Below are positions 36,820 through 48,222 of a DNA stretch of 56,539 nt, piece by piece. The position numbers were made by a program, and so were the translations under genes. Numbering within the stretch: the first letter of the stretch is position 1; every line of letters starts with the position of its first letter. The notes beneath the pieces were generated by a model. It searched no databases and had not been told where the DNA came from. It saw only the letters and a program-made list of their open reading frames with translations. The DNA comes from Psilocybe azurescens (Eukaryota; Basidiomycota; Agaricomycetes; Agaricales; Agrocybaceae), in contig JAJIRX010000212.1 in assembly GCA_023853785.1 (NCBI GenBank), positions 1 to 56,539 of the forward strand, written 5' to 3'.

Positions 36820-37135
36820 CTAGGATGTACGTCAAAGACATCACCCACGTACACAAAGCCTCCGACGCCGCTGCGCCTCGACAGCCGACAGCTCTGCTCT
36901 CGGTACCCGTGAAGTGTTCAAATACCCGTCCAAGCGCAACTTTGACGACATCTTCTCCGGATGCTATCTCAATCTCGACCTCTACTTGGTTGAATGCTCC
37001 TTCACTGACACCGCCTTCCACCTTTACCGAATCGCGACTTCTTCGATGACGTCGAGGGACGTCTTCAGTGCGACTTTGACTTGGGGCTCGACTAAATTGG
37101 CAGATATCAGCACATCACTGGTGAGTCAAACTTGA
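36820..37135 (+). pseudogene. Unrecognised coding-like remnant
   Basis: From about 36905 the frame VFKYPSKRNFDDIFSGCYLN, followed by LDLYLVECSFTDTAFHLYRIA, has a protein-like composition. It then continues in a shifted frame (FFDDVEGRLQCDFDLGLD). No motif or family is recognised. It could be an exon of a larger gene on the plus strand or the remains of another element. The call rests on composition only. Confidence 0.3.
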
Positions 37136-37858
37136 TGTCTAATACACATTCCGCATGCACTTATCACGTCAACGACACCATTGCACAGAAGGATATTGCA
37201 TCCCGGATTATAATAAAATACTCATTATCTTGAGGGCTACAAAGTTACTATGTACTGTGTGTATTACAGTCAGTGTTTTTGTTCTATGTTCTATACTGGT
37301 CTAAGATTACAACATGGCATTTTTCTAGGGCACATGAATATCTAGGTAAGTCATTGCTCCTTCTGGGCAATTTCCTTCCTCTCACCGCTGTTCTCATGCC
37401 TTCAGTCGTTGTCCTCTATGATCTTCATGTCTTCAAGGCCACGGCTTGTCATCTTCTCTTTGTCATACACTCTCCTCACGCTTGATGACGGTCCATTTCG
37501 GTATTTTGACGAGTGAGTTGTTTGTTACTTTCTCATTGTTTTCGATCTGACTCTGTCCTATGTTAGATCGACTGCTTCGTTGATCTTATCGATGGCTTAC
37601 TGTTGGATCGACAAGGGTTAGCGCCTTCAGTATCATATTCATCGCCACACTTTTATCCCTGTTCATGAATGCCACAAACGATACAGTAATACGAACGACA
37701 TCGCCTATTGCAAAGTTTTTGGGTTTGATGCGGGTCAATCTATGTTGTTACTGTGAGTATTATGCTTGTAGATTTGGGTGCCTTACTTACTTGGCTTTCC
37801 GTTCTTTTCTTTCTCTTCACACAGATAATCTACTTTGTTGTCCATGCCGTGTATGAGG

Positions 37859-38640
37859 TCATTTCCTCGCATTCTTGACAGTATCCCCAATGGATCCACG
37901 CCCATTTCGAATGGTTGGCCGGCCTCCATAGATACAAACTGTCGCAATGTAAAATAGCGTGCACTGGAGTCTATTGCATGGTGCCCCCTCGTATACGTCG
38001 GCCTGCCATGGCAAGAGTTTGATGTTTTCTCCTTCTAGGTAAGTGGTCATCATGGAGTGTACTTCTTTAATATTAACCATGTCTCGTTCAAAGGACGGTG
38101 TGCTCAGTCCTGTAATTCGCACCTTGTCGAATATATCTAGCTTTGTTTTTGACGGTGTTGGGCGACCTACATATTTGTTGGGTCTCCTTCTCTCTTCTAT
38201 GTTGGATGGGTACTCACAACATATGTATAGGTGGCAATTTGCTGCGGCATATGATACCGTGCACATAAAAGGTTTCTTCTTCGTTTGTACCATTGCCTTC
38301 TTTGCAGACTATTTGCCATGAATGTGGCTGCTCAACGAAGACCAGTTGGTATCTATCTTTCTGCAGTTTTAATTTTAATTTTAATTTTTTTTTTGTATTC
38401 GTCAGTGTGTCTTTCATGTAGCTATCATACGACGGCACACGTATGCTGAAGTTCTCGAGTGTTTTTGACTCGCTCACTGTTGATCGTGTGTCTGTGTACA
38501 CCTTTTCCACCAAGGCTTTGGCTTCTGTTGTGTCATAGCTGGGATCCATTTGGAAGAGTGAGGGTATTCGTATCCTTGGATGGTCTTTGTGGTGTTCCCA
38601 GACGGCGCCCTTCACTTTTATGGTCGACTGAACTTATAAA
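37859..38640 (-). pseudogene. Unrecognised coding remnant, two frames
   Basis: The minus strand reads KVYTDTRSTVSESKTLENFS, then SYMKDTLTNTKKK and FVEQPHSWQIVCKEGNG, up to a stop at about 38214. It continues in a second frame with CEYPSNIEERRRPNKYVGRP, KLDIFDKVRITGLSTPSFER and MMTTYLEGENIKLLPWQADV, to a stop at 37859. The join needs one frameshift near 38220. A lysine-leucine run comes from a TTTTAA microsatellite. Charged, globular-looking composition supports real coding origin. No family is recognised, and the location beside mobile elements suggests an element-borne gene. Confidence 0.4.
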
Positions 38641-38649
38641 CTCATTATT

Positions 38650-39059
38650 AATTTTTTTAAAAAAGAGATGTCGTGAGTTCGTTGGCTTTGACATGTCCTC
38701 GGGCATGCAATGAGTCAATACATTGATCGGAGCTATCCCTTTTTTTTTTTTTTGTCTCCTTCCTGTCCCATTTTTTGCCTTTTTCTTTTCTGTTTACTTC
38801 CCTTTTGTCTCTTCAACTGTCCGTCGTTGGTTTCGGACTTTTGTGCTCCTTTCTTTGATCACATCAGAATGCTCGTATGTTTCTCTACTCCATTATTTTT
38901 GTTTTCATTCTGTTCTCTCCTTTAAGACTAGTTTGTTTTCACTCGGTTCGTGTTGCCTTTTGCTTTGACATTGTCGGTATGCGGCATGTGACTTCATATC
39001 GTGCTCTTGTGCATGTTCTTTTTTCTTTTCTTTTTTTCACGGCCACTCTGCTCATATAG
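38650..39059. other. T-rich non-coding stretch
   Basis: The plus strand is strongly T-rich, with T runs at 38742-38752 and many TTTTC tracts. It ends in a plausible splice acceptor, CATATAG, at 39053-39059. It is likely intron or leader of the following gene; no exon is identified with confidence. Confidence 0.35.
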
Positions 39060-41116
39060 TTGTCGATAAAGTGCAGACTGGTGTTGACGATATTGTGGAC
39101 AACGAAGACAGCTTGCTCTCTGCATCTGACAATGAAGAACTCATTCAGAGCGTTGCTGCAACCCCCAAGAAGGCTGTTCGAGCCGATGTTGATCCTGCAC
39201 CTGCCTCTGCACCGAAGGCCAATGTATTGACTATGCAGACTCGCTCTGCGAGTGGAATTAACAAGAAACATGTCCTGGAAGATGCTGCCGTAGTTTCTTC
39301 TGATGATGACTTGCCATATCGAATCTCCCCTTCTAAGAAGAGTCGTATGGGGACATCAAAAACTACCAACAATACGGTTGCCGACAGCGGCTCCTGCTGT
39401 CGGCGCTGCTCCTACTGCTGACGGCGAAGATGACTCGTCCGACATCGAGATCATCAAGGTTGTCAATCACGCGTAATTGTTTTTTTTTTCCCCGATATTT
39501 ATTCAGTTGATTATTTTCTTTTTCTTATGTTTTAGTGCCGATGCTCGTTTCAAAAAAGGTATGGCAAACGCGATCATTGTTGATGACTCCAGTGTCGAGG
39601 TTGTTGAAGCAGCAAGTCTGGGGTGAGTATTCCTACTTCATTTGTGACATACAACATTCATGTTTACGTTAAAAGGTTCAATCACAAGTCCTCCGGTCGA
39701 TTGAATGCCAAATCTGAGGTCGCACGTACCGTCCGTAATGGTCGTGCTGCTAAAGCTGATGTCCAGATGCCTGAAATCGTTGTTAAAAGGAGCCTTCTTC
39801 TGACAAGTTGTATGACAATGAGGACCACAACGTGTATGTCATTGACATGTCTATTTCGCCTGCGTTCGATTACTAAATGAACTGTTCAATCTAGATCCGT
39901 TCCCATCTCTTGAAGAAAAGTAAAGCTAAAAATAATGTTGCCCTAGAGTAGGTGTCTCTTATATTTTATCCTCACTGCTCATTCTTACTTTTTCTAGTCT
40001 CTCTGTGTCACTGCTTAAGTTGGAAGTTTCCTCTCAGCTCCTTGAGGTTGAAGATGATAGCGACAACCCCTTCTTAAAGCGTCACCCGTGGTCATCAAAA
40101 CTTCGTGATTTCATTTGATTATCTAACATGTTATTTATTGCTTACTCACACGTTGCAGGGAGAAGAAAGGCAAAGGGAAGGTCAAACGTGTCATACTTCC
40201 TGACGGCGATCTCATCCATCGAGATGAAGTTGTTCTCCTGTCGTATGTGTTGCTCATCTAATGCATCTGATGTCTGTCTTTAATTCTGTTGTGTGTTAAC
40301 AGGGAGGCCATTAAGGCGAGTCGTCGTGAGTTTGTCGATAGAGAACATCAATGCTCCGCGGGTCAGTCATCTTCGACAGCGGACATCGCAGGTTCGGATG
40401 ATGAAGCAATGGTTATGGATTTGCCTGCCGATATGACCTCCGATTTTACGTGTGTCAATTAATATGTTCTTGTTCCTGAATGTATTATATGTATTACATC
40501 GCTAACTTCTATTCCACAGCAATGGTGCCATCAATATGCAACGCACCAATGCAGATTCTGTGGTTGGCAACTCGAGCGCTTCTGCACCCGTCGCATCTGC
40601 ACTCGGAGCCTCCTGTTACGCTGACACCTATTCGCAGAGCCTTCAAGGACATTGTGCCCTCCCGTCCCACTACCAATATGTTGGGCAGCAGCACCAAGTT
40701 TCTCGAAGACACAATGAAATTTAAAGTTACGTGAGTGACTTTTATATCTCATCGTCTTTACTTTGCCCTTTGTAATGGCTTGCTCTCGTCATTCTAGCAC
40801 CTTACCTAATAAATGTGAGGTCACCAAGATCAAGGAATTGCAGGTCAACCTTTAAACGACACATATGAGGGCTTGCCTAATCTTCGGTACCTATTTCCCT
40901 GCTGTCTTTCTTTATTGTATCTGTTGTATTCATTTTGAGGTGTTTCAGTCACGGTATTTTGCGAACATGGAACACGGCTGCTGTTAGCGCTCCAATGTCT
41001 TTAGTCAACTTTGAACATTGGGCTGAACAATGCCCAAACCTGGACTACGAGTAAGTCTTCCATTTTTGTACAAATGTCTTACGTTGATTTTTTTTTTGCT
41101 CCTTTTCGCAGTAATG
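39060..41116 (+). pseudogene. Multi-exon gene of unrecognised family, 5' half
   Basis: This stretch is a series of short exons separated by introns of about 50-80 nt. Coding stretches include VDKVQTGVDDIVDNEDSLLS, AAPAVGAAPTADGEDDSSDI, ARFKKGMANAIIVDDSSVEV, FNHKSSGRLNAKSEVARTVR, EKKGKGKVKRVILPDGDLIH, EAIKASRREFVDREHQC and SLVNFEHWAEQCPNLDY. The protein is acidic and lysine-rich. At least two one-base shifts are seen (near 39380 and 39788). The last intron is 41051-41111 (GTAAGT to CGCAG), and the next exon is cut after ten bases by a Gypsy element. The family is not recognised. Its position next to a Helitron in the same orientation makes an element-associated gene possible. Confidence 0.5.
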
Positions 41117-41121
41117 CTTAT
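41117..41121. repeat. Left target-site duplication CTTAT
   Basis: CTTAT directly precedes the 5' LTR and is repeated at 50535-50539 directly after the 3' LTR. It is the 5-bp duplication expected for Gypsy integration. Confidence 0.9.
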
Positions 41122-41623
41122 TGTTACAACAAGTCTTTTTTCTTTTTCTTTTCTCTTTTCTTTTCTTTTCTTTTCCTTTTCTTTGTCATCTTTCACATCA
41201 TTGATACATCATTGTACACTCTGATGAACTTTACTTTCACTTCCATCTTTTATGATACATCTTTTGATGAACGTTTGATCTGTTTCTCTTATTCTTATGT
41301 ACATCTGCTGATGAACATTCAAACTCGTTTCAACTTGATCTGTTTCTTCTATTCTTATATACATCTGCTGATGAACATTCAAACTCGTTTCAACTTGATC
41401 TGTTTCTTCTATTCTTATATACATCTGCTGATGAACATTCGATCTCGTTTCAACTAGCTGTACAGTTCATAGTATTTATACAAGGAGCATCTACTGTATT
41501 CTTTAGCTAGTTCTTGAGAATCCAACCTGCTTAACCTGCTCTACTCTGAACTTGAACTTGTTCTTGTAAACGATTGGTGGTTAGATTATGCACACTGCGT
41601 GATTCTAACTTGAGATCGTAACA
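41122..41623 (+). repeat. 5' LTR with 60-bp tandem repeats
   Basis: This LTR starts TGTTACAACAAG and ends GATCGTAACA. It holds a pyrimidine tract (TTTTC repeats, 41137-41190), three 60-bp tandem copies (from about 41276, 41336 and 41396; each contains ACATCTGCTGATGAACATTC), a TATTTATA box at 41473-41480, and AGCTAGTTCTT at 41505-41515 near the expected transcription start. Because 60 is a multiple of three, the repeats read as long open frames that are not genes. Confidence 0.92.
41473..41480 (+). promoter_or_regulatory. LTR TATA box
   Basis: TATTTATA lies about 25-32 bases upstream of AGCTAGTTCTT (41505-41515), so transcription would be expected to start at or near that sequence. This is the spacing required for Tf1-like self-priming. 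The TATA box is repeated in the 3' LTR. Confidence 0.55.
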
Positions 41624-41634
41624 AAGAACTAGCT
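41624..41634 (+). promoter_or_regulatory. Primer-binding site, self-priming type
   Basis: AAGAACTAGCT directly follows the 5' LTR. It is the exact reverse complement (11 of 11) of AGCTAGTTCTT at 41505-41515, close to the predicted 5' end of the RNA. The fission-yeast Tf1 element is known to prime reverse transcription by folding its own first 11 nucleotides onto such a site. The match here is seen in the sequence; the mechanism is inferred. Confidence 0.7.
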
Positions 41635-41649
41635 TCTCACTCTACCATA

Positions 41650-42797
41650 CTGCTTTGTCCACAAGCAGTATTGGGAGCTTGAACCAGACACCACGACATC
41701 TCAAGGCGGAACCTTCTCCGCAAACTACAACACCGACAACAGTGGTGAACGAACACCTACATCAGACATTCAACCCACTACCCAAACTCCAGGACTATTG
41801 TCAGGAGAAGAATACTTCACCAACGCCTCTGAACCCTCTGAAACCTCTGAACTGAACGAACAAATGCCTGACCAAATGGCTATTGACACCCTGAAAACAA
41901 GGGAACTCTCTCTTAACAAACCTATGCCCTTCAACGGCGAACGGTTTAAAAGCAAGAAATTCCTTCAAGAATGTATCCTCTATATGGGGATCAACAAGGA
42001 TGTCTATGACACTGAACCGAAGCGAATTGCATTCATGCTCTCTTTCATGCAAGAAGGGAACGCGGTTGTCTGGAAACAACAATTCGTCCAGAACAAACTG
42101 AACCTCGCTTACAGGGGACATCGACTTACCGACATACAAAGAATTCATTGACAAATTCCAGAAGGCCTTCAAGCCAGAAGAAGAAGACATTGATGCATTG
42201 GACAAATTAAAAATGCTTCGACAAAAGAACCTGACCGCTGAACAACTAGTAACCAAGTTCAAATTACTGGTTGGAGAAGCAGGGATGACCAACGACTCCA
42301 GCACTGCAAATAAACTCCTGATCGAGATGTTCAAGACGGCGCTAAACCCAGCGCTAGTACAGAAGATCATCCAGTCTGAGAAGAGGCCCACCAAGATCGA
42401 AGAATGGTATGACAAAGCCATGTCTTTTGATAGGAGCTATCGACTCGCGATGGCAATAAGAGGCCCGTCTCAATCAAATGCACAATTTATTCCCAGAGCC
42501 GTTGCCAAGAAAGGACCCCTTTGCAATGGACGTCGATGTTATGACCACCGAGGAATGAACGAGCCTTATGAAAAGGGGGCTTGTTTCAGATGCAAACAAA
42601 CAGGACATCTCGCAGTAGATTGCCCTCAGAAGAAGAAAAACAACAACCCATTCATGTCGAAGGAGTTGCCGAAGAAAAAATGGACACCCAAGGACCTTCA
42701 TGCCCATATCCGGGAGTTGAACATGGAGGAAAGAGAGGAACTGGCAAGTTTGGCGATGGGAAACCAGGAGGAGGATAACAACACTGAGGATTTTTAA
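41650..42797 (+). pseudogene. Gag with CCHC zinc knuckle (frameshifted)
   Basis: The capsid-like region runs from about 41798 (MPFNGERFKSKKFLQECI, then FMQEGNAVVWKQQFV) through a frameshift at about 42112 to TYKEFIDKFQKAFKPEEED. The nucleic-acid-binding knuckle CFRCKQTGHLAVDC (CX2CX4HX4C) lies at about 42583-42624. A short out-of-frame stretch lies near 42505-42560, where another frame reads FAMDVDVMTTEE. The total of about 380 aa is usual for a fungal Gypsy Gag. Gag forms the virus-like particle and packages the RNA. Confidence 0.85.
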
Positions 42798-42839
42798 AGC
42801 GGAGAACCGAATCGACGTCGGTCTCTCCACAATTAGGCA

Positions 42840-43560
42840 TCTATTCTGTATTTATGGCTACACTTGAGAATAAATCTATGCATTTACCGATTTCTTTCTC
42901 TGCCATAAAAACGGAAAGCCACAAATTGTCGAAACCTTGGGTCTAATTGACTCTGGAGCTGGTGGAAAATTCATCGACCAAAACTATGCTAGAAAACTAG
43001 GACTTGAACAAAAAAACCTGAAGAGGAGCCTCACAGTGTACAATGTAGACGGAACTCTCAACAAGAAAGGAACAATCTCTACTTTCGTAGAACTCAATCT
43101 CACTATCGGGAACAGAACGAACAAGGAAATTCTATTTGTCTCTGGATTAGGACAACAAAAATTATTCTAGGACTACCTTGGCTTCAGAAATGAAACCCGA
43201 CATTGATTGGGAAACTGGAAAAGTTAAATGGAGAGTTTCCAAATCTATCCGCACCACTACTGTGGAAGAAGAACTGGAAGAAACTGAACTGATCATAGAC
43301 ACCACGGACATCCCACTCGAAGACTTCAACACTTTGGTAATAGATTTTATCGAAGCCAAAGACTCCAAAGAATTGGACCAGGCATGGATCAACGCAAAAA
43401 CTACAGCTTCACAAACTCTGGCAATGGAACACAAAAATAGGACACCTGCTAAGCCTCTGGAAGAACTTATTCCCCTGGACCTCCACAACTATCTCAGACT
43501 TTTTGACAAAAAGCAGCAGATCGATTTCCCATCTCAAGACCCTGGGACCACAAAATCGAA
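42840..43560 (+). pseudogene. Gypsy aspartic protease and linker
   Basis: LIDSGAGGKFID near 42942-42977 is the active-site motif of the retropepsin (Asp-Ser-Gly), and LGLPWLQ can be read in a shifted frame near 43170. Frame changes coincide with A runs at 42907-42911 and 43157-43161. A TGA follows LQK at about 43190. The linker to the reverse transcriptase, 43178-43564, is open and acidic, and changes frame again near 43530. Confidence 0.8.
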
Positions 43561-44978
43561 CTGAAACCTGAATTCAAACCGAAACCATGCAAGGTCTACA
43601 GCCTCACCCCGGAAGAACAAATCGAACAGGACAAATTTCTTAAAGAAATGCTAGACAAAGGATATATCGTCAGATCAGAATCAGACATTGCTTTGCCCTT
43701 TTTCTTCGTAGCCAAGAAGGATGGAAAACTGCGACCTTGTCAAGACTATCGATATCTAAATGAATGGACAGTAAAGAATGCCTACCCTTTGCAACGGATC
43801 CCTGATCTACTGGACAAACTCAAAGGAGCGAAATTCTTTACCAAACTGGAAATCAGACAAGGATACAACAATGTTTGCATTCGAAAGGAAGATCAATGGA
43901 AAGCTGCCTTCAAAACAAATTGAGGTCTCTTTGAACCCACAGTTATGTTCTTTGGATTATGCAATTCCCCAGCCACTTTTCAATCCATGATGGATTCGCT
44001 GTTTGAAGGCAAAATATCTGGAGGATTCGTGATTATCTACATGGACGACATCTTAATCTTTGCTGAAAATCAAGAAGATTTGGCAAGATACAAACGGATT
44101 GTCCTGCAAAGGCTAAAGGATAATGACCTATACCTCAAACCGGAAAATGCATCTTCAGACAACGAAAAGTCGAATATCTGGGAATGATAATCGAAGAAGG
44201 AAGAATCTCCATGGACCAATCAAAACTTAAAGGAATCCGAGACTGGCCCGCACCCACCACAGTAAAGCAAGTCAGGGGGATTCCTGGGATTTGGAAATTT
44301 CTACCGAAAATTCATCAGGAAGTTCTCTATGGTGGCACAACCCCTGAACGATCTCCTAAAGAAGGACAAGAAATTCGAATGGACGGACGCAGCTCAACGA
44401 GCATTTGACAAACTAAAACGATGATTCACAGAAGAACCGGTTCTCTCTATGCCAGACCCGAGCAAACCATTTCAAATTGAATGCGATGCCTCTAAATATG
44501 CATCTGGAGCCGTTCTGACTCAACTTGATGGTAACGGTGAAAGACACCCATGTGCATTCATTTCAAAAACCTTTTCTGCGACAGAAAGGAACTATGAAAT
44601 CTACGATCGAGAACTCCTGGCAATTGTACGAGCATTACAGGAATGGAGACACTACATTCAAGGATCTGAACATACGACGATCATCCATTCTGACCACAAG
44701 AACCTGACCTACTTCAGAAGCCCAAGAAACCTGAACAGATGGCAAGCTCGATGGTCATTATACCTATCCAAATTCGATCTGAAACTAATCCATATGCCTG
44801 GAACAAAAATGATTCAATCTGATGCTTTATCGAGAAGGCCAGATTTTATACCAGACAAAGACCATGATAATGAAGATGTGACTCTACTACCGGAAGAACT
44901 TTTCGTCAATCTAATCAACACCGAACTACAACAAAAATCATTGATTCAGAAGAATTCGACACAGATATTGCAGAAGTC
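43561..44978 (+). pseudogene. Gypsy reverse transcriptase and RNase H
   Basis: The reverse transcriptase shows [33 protein letters not shown], motif A as [26 protein letters not shown] and the catalytic IYMDDILIF. Motif A normally has Asp where Glu is read here, so this copy probably has an inactive polymerase. A TGA lies at 43921 before GLFEPTVMFFGL. Frameshifts occur at A4 (44144-44147), at G5 (44275-44279) and near 44420. RNase H follows, with [38 protein letters not shown] and [11 protein letters not shown], and [10 protein letters not shown] at its end. It copies the RNA into DNA inside the particle. Confidence 0.9.
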
Positions 44979-45703
44979 TTGAAGGCTCTATTGCAAAAAG
45001 GACCATCGAACTTACGAACTGACCTTGATGACTGGAAAACGGAGGAATTCAATGGGAAAAATGTTATCTTTTATAAAGATAAAACATATATACCGAAGAA
45101 CCAAAATCTACGCCAACAAATTGTAAAATCTTTTCATGATCTACCATCGGCAGGACACCCCGGAGAACTAGAAACTTACAATGCAGTAAAGGCACATTAC
45201 TGGTGGCCTGGGCTACGATCCTTTGTAAAACAATACGTCAAAGGCTGTGGAATCTGTCAACAATTCAAGATTAACAGAAATCCCTCTCACCCATCTTTCA
45301 TGCCAATTGCCGGACCAACTTCTACACAACCATTTGCGAACTGTTCAATGGACTTTCTAACCGACTTACCACCAGTTAAAAACAGCGCAGGACAGATTGT
45401 GGATGCACTCATGGTCGTGGTAGACCATGGGCTTACTAAGGGGGTGATTTTAATACCTTGCCGGAAGAAAGGGAAACCAGGAGAGGCACTTGATGCAGAA
45501 GGAGCAGCTCAACTCTTACTTGACAATCTTTTCAAACGATTCGGACTCCCAGACAGCATTATCTCAGACCGAGACCCCCTATTCACCGCAAAGGTCTTCC
45601 AAGAACTCATGAAACTCTTAGGGATCAAGTCCAAATTAACGACAGCTTATCATCCAATAGGAGACGGAACCACCGAGCGATTCAACCAAGAAATAGAAGC
45701 CTA
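44979..45703 (+). CDS. Gypsy integrase, N-terminal and catalytic part (interrupted)
   Basis: This is an unbroken frame. The HHCC zinc-binding module is [20 protein letters not shown] and GCGICQQFK. The catalytic DDE residues lie in [19 protein letters not shown] and [11 protein letters not shown]. The pogo-like element inserted at the TA inside the Tyr codon region after EIEA. Removing that element and one TA joins EIEAY to LSIYCSSHP in frame. Integrase inserts the DNA copy into the genome. Confidence 0.9.
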
Positions 45704-45979
45704 CAGTCAAAGACACCTCCTTGACACAAAAAATTGACATGCCCGTATTGCGTCACAAATACAAAAGATTTTACAGTTATTTTTTTAGGCTATAACTAGA
45801 TACTGTGAGGAGTATATCTACCAAAAATAATTATGAGATACCATGTATTATATTGTAAATGAGAGGAAAGAAAGTTGGAAGCCAAATTGTCACGTTTACA
45901 CCTCCTTGACACAAGTGTGACACGACGTTACATGACTTGATAATCGCGATCCGATTGATCATCCCGAGCCTTCATCCTC

Positions 45980-48222
45980 GCCATCATCATCCTCTTCGTT
46001 GTCGTTATCGTCCTCCTCCACGATTTCTTCAACACTGGAAGGCAACTTGGGCTTCCGTGGCCTGACAGGCTTCTTCGGCCAACTCCGTTTCGGGCGCATT
46101 CTCAGATGCTAGCCACTGACATTCGACTTCCCAGGCCTTCAAGTTATCGTCGTGTTGTTCTTTGATTCTGACCCACTCTCTTTCCACTGCCGCCATTGCC
46201 TCCTTCCTGGCATTCCTTGCATCAGCGTTCCTCGTCTTGACTGCTGCCTTTTCTCTTCTGACCGTGTTCAACCGCTCAAGCTTCTCCACAAAGCTGTCCG
46301 ATGAGAAGACCTGTCCCTCGTTGTCAAGAAGTATGGTGCGGTCTTGTTTTCCCTTGCTCTCTTTCAAGTTGAGGGCGCGGTTTGTCTTGTACAGGTGGAG
46401 GTTCTGATAGAGCAGCTGTGCATTGTTGCGCTCTATGACCTGGTCCCTCACCTGGACATGTTCTTGTGCGTAACGAAGACTTTCTCGTAAGAGTTGGTTT
46501 TCGATCTGCAAAGATTGTCGGCTGACCCACGTCTTCTCAGGAGATCCTGCCAATTGCCAGTTTGGTTGGGGGGAGCGAGATTGGTGGGACTTCAAGAACC
46601 GGCTCAAGAATTTGAGTGGAGGATTTGTACGGCTCGTCCGAGACGAGGAAAGAGCCCGACGTGGTCGCCTTAAGGCCTGCATGCATCATCCGTATCCGCT
46701 TGCTTGGGGTGTGCAGCGACGGGTCGATATCCTGCATCATCCATATCCGCTTGCTTGGGGTGTGCAGAGACGGGTCGATATCCTCATTGCGAATGCGTCT
46801 CCTGGACCTTGAAGGTGAGTTCGTTACAACCATTTGACTGGTGCTGGCCACTGGAGTTGTAGGGATAGTGTTGTTCTGACCCCATGCGATCAGGATTGCG
46901 CGAACAGGGCTTGGTTGAGGCAGTGGAAATTCACCCTTGACTGACGAAGTCATGCTGGGTTTCATCTGCTTTTCCGAAATCGCGTTTTTGTTGAATGGGT
47001 AGACCCCTGTCACCTGGAATGCAGCTTTAACCGTTGCCTCGGTGAAGGATTCATTGTAGGCTGTGCCGAATAGGTGCAGGAAATCGGGTTTGGATACGGC
47101 TGCTTTTGTTTCCTCTTCGATGTTGCTGATAACTTTCTTCCAGGCCTCTTTCATTCTTGCAAAGCAAACAACATCTAGGCCTTGCAGTGCATGGGTGCAG
47201 TGCGGAGGATAACCAAGGACAATAATATCATTTTCAGCGAGCATACTTCAGGAATTCGGCTGTATAATGAGAACTATGACCGTCGAGGATAAGGACACGT
47301 TTCCGTCCTGCTGCTTTGGCTTTCGTCTCGGGATCAAAGACCTCTGATATCCAACGATATCCTATTTTTGCATCTGTCCACCCATTTTCAGAGCAGGTGA
47401 AGCTATGTACACATGTAAGTTTGCCTTATGATTGCAAAGGGGCGACTTACTATGAATTGCTAACATTATTTTTGCCCCAGCTTGCTCTGATTTTCTTTCC
47501 TTTGAAGATTATTAATGGCCGCACAGTTGTACCATCGGCACAAATTGTGATGACTGCGGTAACATTCTCTCAATTTGCTCCACCCTGCTTGTGCTGAGTC
47601 TTTGTCCCGCCGACCACCTATGACCCTTTCTTTCCCTGTGTAGGCCATCGGAAAACCGCTCTCGTCCATTCCGTATATATCTTCCTTCCGGATACCAAGC
47701 TCAACAACAAATTGTTCCACAATCTTAAACCATGATTCCACAGCAGCAGGATTCAAGGACTTGGCACGCTGGGTGTCGAGAGGTTTGCTCCAGTGTGTTT
47801 GCAGTTTCTCGTGATGTCGATCCATAAAGTTAAACACCCATCAGCTTCCCAACAGGCTCGTAACCGGCACCATTCTTGCTTTCCAGAACAGCATTCGCAT
47901 ACTGCTTAATCTGCTGATGGCTGAGGGGAAAACCGATGTTGGCAGATTCCAAGATGAAAGTGACCAAGATTGTCTCTTCCGTAACTGTGAGTTTCTGTTT
48001 CTTCTGATTAAACTCGAGCATTGACACGCCCTTTCCCCTGATGCTTCGGGACAGTGTGCTTGGATCCACAGAAAATTTGAGTGCAACATCCCGGATAGAT
48101 TTCTTCTCTCTGTAACCTGTTTGGCCTTCAATGTAGAAAGCTGCTGCCTGAGATACCCGGTACTCGTTGGCACGGCGCTGTTTGATGCTTTTGACAGCCT
48201 TCGAAAGTGCTTTTTTGACCAT
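45980..48222 (-). pseudogene. pogo-like transposase, spliced, frameshifted
   Basis: The N-terminal helix-turn-helix DNA-binding part is 48222-47830 (SIRDVALKFSVDPSTLSRSI). Then come the catalytic acids GMDESGFPMAYTGKERVIGG, VLILDGHSSHYTAEF and PPHCTHALQGLDVVCF (DDD type). A 48-nt intron (GTAAGTCG to ACATAG; about 47451-47404) joins NNVSNSY to FTCSENGWTDAKIGYRW in phase. A 17-residue tandem duplication, DIDPSLHTPSKRI plus four residues, lies at about 46785-46680. The C-terminal part is a coiled coil (ESLRYAQEHVQVRDQVIERN) and an acidic tail in another frame. At least four frameshifts are seen, near 47833, 47590, 47245 and 46540. It cuts and pastes its own element in the nucleus when intact. 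Confidence 0.88.
46680..46785 (-). repeat. 51-bp tandem duplication inside the transposase
   Basis: Two adjacent copies start GATATCGACCCGTC and contain CACCCCAAGCAAGCGGATA. They differ at two or three bases. They add 17 residues to a low-complexity linker between the catalytic domain and the coiled coil. Confidence 0.85.

Noticed and set aside
38710..38968. Phe/Leu-rich plus-strand frames as a membrane protein
   Set aside because: They come from a T-rich stretch that looks like an intron or leader, end in a splice acceptor, and show no family similarity.
41011..41457. 148-codon open frame over the 5' LTR, and related frames in the 3' LTR and on the minus strand
   Set aside because: They arise from the 60-bp tandem repeats, whose length is a multiple of three. 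They cross the exon, the target duplication and the LTR boundary.
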